From positions 1 to 64,000 of the forward strand of contig JABLUY010000023.1 of NCBI GenBank assembly GCA_013306675.1: 64,000 nucleotides of DNA. Reading direction: 5' to 3'. The DNA is from Thraustochytrium sp. TN22 (Eukaryota > Sar > Bigyra > Thraustochytrida > Thraustochytriidae). How positions within the stretch are numbered: the stretch's first letter is position 1; every line of letters begins with the position of its first letter. The position numbers and the translations under genes were made by a program. Of the stretch, positions 58,441 to 64,000 are shown piece after piece. The notes under the pieces were generated by a model, which saw only the letters and a program-made list of their open reading frames with translations, ran no database searches and was not told where the DNA came from.

Positions 58441-58789
58441 AGCAGGTGTGAGCGAGCGCGCCCTGTGACGTTGAAGATGGCTGACTGGATGCGCACTACG
58501 CGACACGACGCAACGATACGCGACGCGACGCGACGCGACGCGATGAGTTGCGAAAAGATGCTGACCGCGGCACCCATCGCAAGTCCAGGACACTCGCTGA
58601 CCTGGCGCCCGCCCGCTCGCTCGCTCATAGTGGCTTGCATGCTCACGTTTGCTCGCTCTCGCTCACACGCTAGCTAGCTCGAATGTGCTCGCTCTCGCTC
58701 GAGGGGGGCAGCAAAGCAGCCTTGCTACAAAGGTCGAAGAGGGAGGTCAGCGCAGGCGCGCAGGCGCGCAGCGCAAAGGCAACCGGCAC

Positions 58790-60049
58790 TTAGATCTGCG
58801 CGGAGAAGACCGGGTTGTGGCGGGCGATCCGCGGGCCCTCCTCGAGGTAGGCCTCGCGGGTGTGGCAGACGCGGTAGAACTCGGCGGTAGAGGAGAGCAT
58901 GCTGCCGCCAAACCAGACGGCGTAGCGCTGGAGCGCGTGAGAGACCACCTTGACCTCCATCTCCGAGGTGGCACCCTTCTTGAAGCGCGGGTTCTGCGCC
59001 CAGTTCTTTTCGAGGCGGGTGTCGACGATCTTCTTGATGTCACGCTGCAGGCGGCGGCCAAAGTCGCGGAAGAGCGTGGAGCCGCCCGAGAGCACGATGT
59101 TGCGATAGAGGCCGCGGCGCGTATCAATGGGGCAGGAGAGAATGGACTTGTCGACGACCTCAGGCAGCGGCGTGGAGTACTGCGGGTTGAAGATCTCGGG
59201 CGAGAAGAAGATCTCGGGGGCGAGAAAACGCTCGTAGCCGACATCGCACTCCCAAGGCTTGCCGGTGCGCGAGTGCGTGCCGGAGAAGGTCTTAAAGTAC
59301 TTCTCCGGGTCGACGTCGTACTTGCCGAACTCGCGCACGAGGTCCGGGCACGTGTAGCAGTGGCGCTCCTTGAGCGACTTGGACACGAGCAGAATGTCCT
59401 CGGGCGGGATAGGCTCCTTGCGGTCGCGCAGCATCTGCGAGATGAAGTTGGTCACGTCGCGGCCGGCCAGCGGGATGTGCTTGATGCTCGAGCCGATGAC
59501 GTAGCCGTCGGCGACCGGGATGACGTGCGTGACGCCGTCGCCCGAGTCGATGACCGTGCCGGTGAGGGTGCGCTCCTCGAGCTTCTTGCTGGTCCAGCTG
59601 GCGGCCAGCGCCAAAATGGCCTGCACCGCGATGTACAGGCCCGGCACGTTGAAGGTCTCGAACATGACCTCGGCCGTGTACTCGCGGTTCTCCGGCGTGT
59701 TGAGGGGCGGCTCCGTGAGCAGGAAGTAGTGGTCCTCCGGCTCGCACTTGAGCATCTTGAAGATGCACCGCTGCCACATCTTCTCCATGTTGTCCCAGTT
59801 CTCGATGATACCGTGCTTGATGGGGTAGTTGATCTGGTACGACGCCGCGTGCGCCTGCGCCTCGTTGCCCACGTAAAAGTCCAGGTCGCCCAGGCCCTCC
59901 GAGTTGCGCACCGTGCCGCGGCCGGCGTCGCTCGTCGGGTTGGCGATCAGCGTCGGGATGATGTAGTTCGGCTCGCAGTTGCCGGCGTACCCCATCTTCG
60001 TGTACCCGGTGCCATTGTCGATCACCACGGCCGGCTTCTCCGGCGTCAT
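58790..60049 (-). CDS. ARP3: Actin-related protein 3 (ARP3)
   Basis: ARP3 is one of the two actin-like subunits of the Arp2/3 complex. The 419-residue product starts [20 protein letters not shown] (phosphate-binding loop 1) and has [20 protein letters not shown] (loop 2), the ARP3-type insertion region [20 protein letters not shown] and [20 protein letters not shown], ending [17 protein letters not shown]. It is intronless and full length (human 418). ARPC1 of the same complex is at the other end of the window. Confidence 0.97.
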   Translation of the reverse strand: MTPEKPAVVIDNGTGYTKMGYAGNCEPNYIIPTLIANPTSDAGRGTVRNSEGLGDLDFYVGNEAQAHAASYQINYPIKHGIIENWDNMEKMWQRCIFKMLKCEPEDHYFLLTEPPLNTPENREYTAEVMFETFNVPGLYIAVQAILALAASWTSKKLEERTLTGTVIDSGDGVTHVIPVADGYVIGSSIKHIPLAGRDVTNFISQMLRDRKEPIPPEDILLVSKSLKERHCYTCPDLVREFGKYDVDPEKYFKTFSGTHSRTGKPWECDVGYERFLAPEIFFSPEIFNPQYSTPLPEVVDKSILSCPIDTRRGLYRNIVLSGGSTLFRDFGRRLQRDIKKIVDTRLEKNWAQNPRFKKGATSEMEVKVVSHALQRYAVWFGGSMLSSTAEFYRVCHTREAYLEEGPRIARHNPVFSAQI

Positions 60050-60483
60050 CCTCCCTGCCCGCGCCTGCTCTCCTCCTCCTCCTCAACGACGACGACGACG
60101 ACGACCGCCTGGCTCGATCCCGTTCAAACGCGCCGCTGTCCACGCGCGGCCGGCAACGCGCGGCGCGGCGCGGCGGGGCGCGGCGCGGGGCGGGGCGGCG
60201 GCTGCCTGCGGCGCGCGCGCTCCCTCTCGCTCGCGGCTCGCGGCGGCGCGGGTCGGGGCGCGGGCGAAGGCGACTGCCGCGGCGTCGAGCGCGATCGATC
60301 CTCGCTCGCCTTCGCTCCCTCTCCCTCGCTCGGCCCGCCGCGCCGACTTGCGCCGCGCCCGCGCAAGTGCGCCTCGCCGGCCCGCAAGTGCGCCTCCGCC
60401 CTTTTCCCCACTTGCGCGCGCCGCCGCCACTGCCGCCCAGGATACCCAGATAGATATCCCAATCCCATCGCCCTAGACGGAGT
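60050..60483. other. ARP3 5' flank
   Basis: GC-rich promoter region with GGCGC and CTCG runs. No gene is supported. It ends at the TTAA bordering the piggyBac-like element. Confidence 0.6.
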
Positions 60484-60487
60484 TTAA

Positions 60488-62704
60488 TCAGGATAGCCAT
60501 ATTATCCCTAGTAAATCGGCTCTCCTGCTTGCGCTCGACTGACCTGTTGCTATCATGATTCTAATCATTTTTGGAACTTTCAACTACTGGGTTTGTATGG
60601 AAGCGTAAAGTGTTGGTCACTTCCGACTGGCCTGTGCGGATGCTGAGGCCAACTTGGGCTGCATCAAGGGCACGATGGACTCGTGCTGAGGCTGCTGCGA
60701 GAGGATCTTGAACTATGGCTTGATGGGGTGTCGGTGTAGCTGGCTTGGGCTACGTGGTCGTTCCTGCTCTGCGCTGTAGGGGTACCGGACGAGGCACTGG
60801 CGCTGCTCGAATCGACATGATCGAGGCAAATGGGCGAAGGTGTTCCGTTGACGTTTGTCTTGCGCTTCTTGAAGCCTTCGTGAGGCTCGACGCGCACGCG
60901 CGTGTGCCACTTGGAAAAGCAGGTTGTGCGTTCATTCTTTCTCATGAACACGTGCAGAGGCACACCGCAGATGGTGCAACGACGGTGCGTTTGCTTGCCG
61001 CAGATGACGCAGAGCCGCTTGGCGGGAATCCTCTTGTTGTTGGCGTTGAAGGATGCCTTTCCCGCTGCCTCTGAGTCATGTTGCAGTGCGGCATCGAGGC
61101 GGATGTCGCGGGCTTGGCCGTGGTTGAAGAACTTCTGCAACTCGGGGGTTCGCTTGCGCTTACCGGCGGTCACGAGGTCCCTCGCCGCTTCCCTGGTGAG
61201 CCCAGTGGGCTTGGGCATGCTTGGCTGCATGTTGAACTCCACCTGCGCCGTATCGAGCTGCCTGCTCCTGTAGACGTGACGGACCATGTCGACAGTGAGG
61301 CGGAACGAGACAGTGCTGAGCGCTTCAGAGCGGTTCACCTTGTCGCGGAGGGCCTTTAGCCCGTCGCTGTCTTCGAGGTTGCTCTTCCTCGCAGCCTGTA
61401 AGTAGCGGTAGACCACGATGGCGTTGACAACGAGCTGCTTGTACGTGCGCAACGCGATGTTCTGGTCGCAGCTCAGATTCATGCACTGCGTGTTGGTGAT
61501 CTGCTCCACGTACTGTGTGCTTCCGTCGACGCCGCCCTTTGCGACGTTGTATAGCTCCTGCGGTAAGCACTTGATGACATGCACGGGCCGCATGGGCCCC
61601 TTCAGAGCGACAAGCTTGCGCATGGCGCGCCACAGCCGGAAGTGCGAGCTCAGCACCGCCCCCTCCTCCTCGCCGAAGATGGCAGGTGGCTTGGGCGGCG
61701 CACCCGCTGTCGATGCTCTGGTGCGCCCATGTCGTGAGCTTGTCCGCCCACGGTTTCAGAGCGCGCTCCATGGCGAGCCGGGCGTCCGGAGGCACTTCAA
61801 CGAGGCAGGCGTACAAACACGAACTCGTGCTGGCAGCAACGTAGAGCACGTGATCGATTTGGAGGACCACAGCTTGGTGCAAGACTTGCGCGCGGTGCTC
61901 GGCAGGTATGGCCTTCCACCAAGTCTCGTCCCCCACGTGTTCATCTGGGTGCTCACGATACGTGCGTCTACCGCGCCTCCAGGCGCGACGCGCGTCTTGA
62001 TCTCGACGCTGCATAGTACTGACGATGCGTCGCACTCCGCGCCTGGAAGCCGGACGCGAGCGACTCCATCCGGCGAGACTGCGAGCCCCGGAACGGTCTT
62101 GTGCTGAATGAGGCCGACCTCGAACATGCACTCGCACCACGCGTCGGTTCGTCGACCAACGCAAGTATGTCTTCGAAGTCTTGCTGCGCAGCGGCCTCAG
62201 CACGAGCATCCTCGTCGCCAAGCTCCTCTCCTTCTTCGTCTTCGTCCCCTGTGTCCCGCTTGTCCAGGGGCACGAACTCGCTGTCGCTGTCGCTGTCGCT
62301 GTCGTCCTCCACGCGGTGGTTAGGCCTCGCCGATGCCATGATGTCGCAGTGCGGGCCCGACTCCACGTCCAAGCGCTGCGGCAGGGGCGTGCGAGCTGAG
62401 AGCAGGCACAAGGCACCCGCCAGGGCCGCCTGCAGCCGCGCGCCGCAGCGCCTGCGGCTCCAGCGCGCTCCGCGACGAAGTCGCGCGCGAGCTCCCCCCA
62501 AAGCCGCTCTGGGCGAACTGCCGAGCTCATCTCATCCTAACCACCACGCCTTCGGCCAAAATGAATAGGGGGCAGGAGCCTTGGGTCGCTTCGAGTGGGC
62601 CTCTTCAAGCTCGGCCCCATCGCTGCGTTTTTGATCGAATGCGGAACTAACTTCGCCAGACTCTAGGCCACTTTTTTGGAGCAAATCGGGAGTAAAGTAC
62701 CCTC
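60488..62704 (-). mobile_element. piggyBac-like DNA transposon with nuclease-like segment, broken
   Basis: TTAA borders both sides (60484-60487 and 62705-62708). The ends are only weakly similar (CAGGATA versus GAGGGTA, then TTA.TCCC). Minus-strand coding starts with an acidic segment (MASARPNHRVEDDSDSDSDS). A YqaJ/PD-(D/E)xK-like core follows (VPGLAVSPDGVA ... VEIKTRV). The C-terminal part resembles piggyBac transposases: LPQELYNVAKGGVDGSTQYV and a Cys/His finger, LCVICGKQTHRRCTICGVPL followed by TCFSKWHT. The frame is interrupted at least twice, so this copy looks dead. The piggyBac link rests on motifs and TTAA; the nuclease link on the SPDG/ExK pattern. Confidence 0.65.
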
Positions 62705-62708
62705 TTAA

Positions 62709-63330
62709 TACGCTTTAGTGCCCCCTGTGCCGGGCGTCACCGAGGGACCCCCGCGTGGTAGGCGGATACGAGTAAGCATAGAGGTGTGATTGGGATATGC
62801 GCGCGGGCAGGCCAACGTTGGCCGACTTGGGCCGACTTGAGCCGACTCAAGTCCACTTGCGCCGCCCGCCGCTTGGGCCCCCGCCAGTGCGCGCGGCGCG
62901 CGCAAAGTAGGCCAACCGCGGCTCGCAAGTCGCGCGCGCCGCCGGGGAAGGTCCGCCCGCGGGACGCGCGCGAGCACCCCCGCGGCGCCGTCGGCCGAAC
63001 CGCGGCCAGGCGCGGGGACGAGGGGGCGGCCGCGCCGCGGCGGGAGGAGGGGGGCGCGGGGGGAGTCTGCGCGGCGAGCCGGGGCGAGGCGGCCAAGCAG
63101 AGCACCACGAGGCGGAGGTGAACTTGAAGCGCGAGGGGCAAGGCGCGAGGCGCAAGACGCAGGGCGCGACTTGGGACGGAGTTCGAGCCAGCATGGCGAT
63201 AAATACATGTGGTTGACTGTGAGGGAGCGCGAGAGAGCTGGCTACGTTTGGGGCCCAGGGCATTGCGGCTGGTCGCTTGGTGATTTGGGGGGGGATCGAG
63301 GGCTCTCGCGCCGGTCGGTCTCTGGGGCCG
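62709..63330. other. Intergenic, nothing recognised
   Basis: GC-rich spacer with a GCCGACTTG-type short repeat (about 62820-62845) and a G8 run near 63291. No gene is supported. Confidence 0.6.
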
Positions 63331-64000
63331 TCATGTGCTGGCACTGGCAGCGACAACCTCCGAGCGACGCTCGCTGGGAGCGGCTGCAGGGCCGTGCTCG
63401 TGGGAATGCGGCTTAGCGTCGTCCTGGACGTCGCCGTCGCGAAACGGAGCTAGATCAGCGAAGCAGGCGGCGAACTGGTCGTCCACGCAGGAACGGCCGG
63501 TCTTGGGAAAGACGGCAGAGACGCTTAGAGAGGCAAAGTGCTTGGCGCAGGCCTCCTTGAGCTTGCGACAGATGAGGTTGTCCTGATCGTCGTCAAACGG
63601 GCTGGCACGGACCACGCCCTTGCAAAAGAGCTCGCCCATGGGCAGGTAGAAGTTGTCCCGGCACTCGGCCTCGCGCGCCGCGCGGATCTCCGAACAGGCC
63701 AGCCCGTAGCTCTCGGCGAGGTCGCGCCGCGACACGCAGTGGTCAAAGGCGTGCACGAGCTCGTGGCGCAGCGCCTCGCGCACCTCGGCGCGCGAGCGCA
63801 GCGCGTTCGCGCACATGACAATACGCGGCTGCTCTTCGGACTCCACATCCTGAAGGTTGGGCGCCGCAAAGTACCTGCGTTGGTTCGGGCGAGGGCGAGA
63901 ACGTCATTAACAAGCGCCGTCCGCGCGGAAACTCGGCGGCGCACGGCCAGCATAACGTACGCGCGGGCGAAGGTGGCCGCGAGCCCCTCCTGCTTGGAGC
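63331..64000 (-). CDS. ATP23: ATP23 inner-membrane metalloprotease, 3' part (runs off window)
   Basis: ATP23 is a zinc protease of the mitochondrial intermembrane space that matures and assembles subunit 6 of ATP synthase. The visible exons are 63331..63874 and 63961..64000 (continuing), joined by an 86-nt phase-2 intron with GTACGT donor and CGCAG acceptor. The join reads FARAYFAAPNLQDVESEEQP. The HExxH active site is in EALRHELVHAFDHCVSRRDL. GLACSEIRAAREAECRDNFY, a Cys-rich stretch and CVDDQFAACFADLAPF complete the family pattern. The N terminus lies beyond the window. A His-rich tail (KPHSHEHG) is unusual. Confidence 0.88.

Noticed and set aside
58649-60487. 612-codon plus-strand frame opposite ARP3
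   Set aside because: Antisense to a full-length conserved actin-related protein; low-complexity Arg/Val/Leu composition.

Overview
This is nuclear DNA of a GC-rich, compact protist genome. The evidence is eukaryote-only cell biology (two Arp2/3 subunits, a syntaxin-5-type SNARE, a DCN1 neddylation factor, Pol III tRNA genes with introns), genes that are mostly intronless or carry a few short introns (about 45-130 nt, donors GTACGT or GTGAGT, acceptors CAG), tight gene spacing and abundant microsatellites. Pro/Thr-rich secreted proteins with fibronectin-II-like modules and an ethylene-receptor-type histidine kinase fit a stramenopile such as a thraustochytrid, but this assignment is inference; no marker here fixes the lineage.

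Layout. 1-17 kb: ARPC1, a mitochondrial enoyl-CoA hydratase, an ethylene-receptor-like hybrid histidine kinase, two unknown proteins, SCO1 followed by a tandem duplication of its 3' end together with a tRNA-Tyr gene, then two tandem Cys-less pentameric ligand-gated channel paralogues. 17-31 kb: DCN1-like, MYND zinc finger, a 15-bp minisatellite, a third tRNA-Tyr, a four-exon LRR protein, a gene-poor low-complexity stretch, a DNA element with inverted repeats between TTAA sites, an epimerase-like SDR with an inverted copy of its 3' end, and a frame-disrupted GT10 fucosyltransferase. 31-48 kb: syntaxin 5, an RPA-interacting-protein homologue, a hypothetical nuclear protein, a fibronectin-II-like secreted protein, an RluF-type pseudouridine synthase, a DUF1853-exonuclease fusion, a small acidic two-exon protein, a double P-loop sulfotransferase-like membrane protein and an EGF/multi-TM protein. 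48-64 kb: a ten-exon gene assembled here as LRR-kinase-TIR, several poorly defined small genes, a membrane-anchored 3-hydroxyisobutyrate-dehydrogenase-like protein, ARP3, a piggyBac-like element and the 3' part of ATP23.

The most notable item is the 48.9-53.7 kb locus. Eight 84-87 nt exons, all in phase 2 and each encoding one leucine-rich repeat, splice in frame into a long exon that encodes a protein kinase followed by a TIR domain. This gives a predicted 1357-residue receptor-like protein whose LRR half cannot be seen as an open reading frame. Mitochondrial functions recur (SCO1, ATP23, AUH-like hydratase, a possible organellar pseudouridine synthase), and ARPC1 and ARP3 lie in one window. 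Otherwise neighbouring genes show no operon-like logic.
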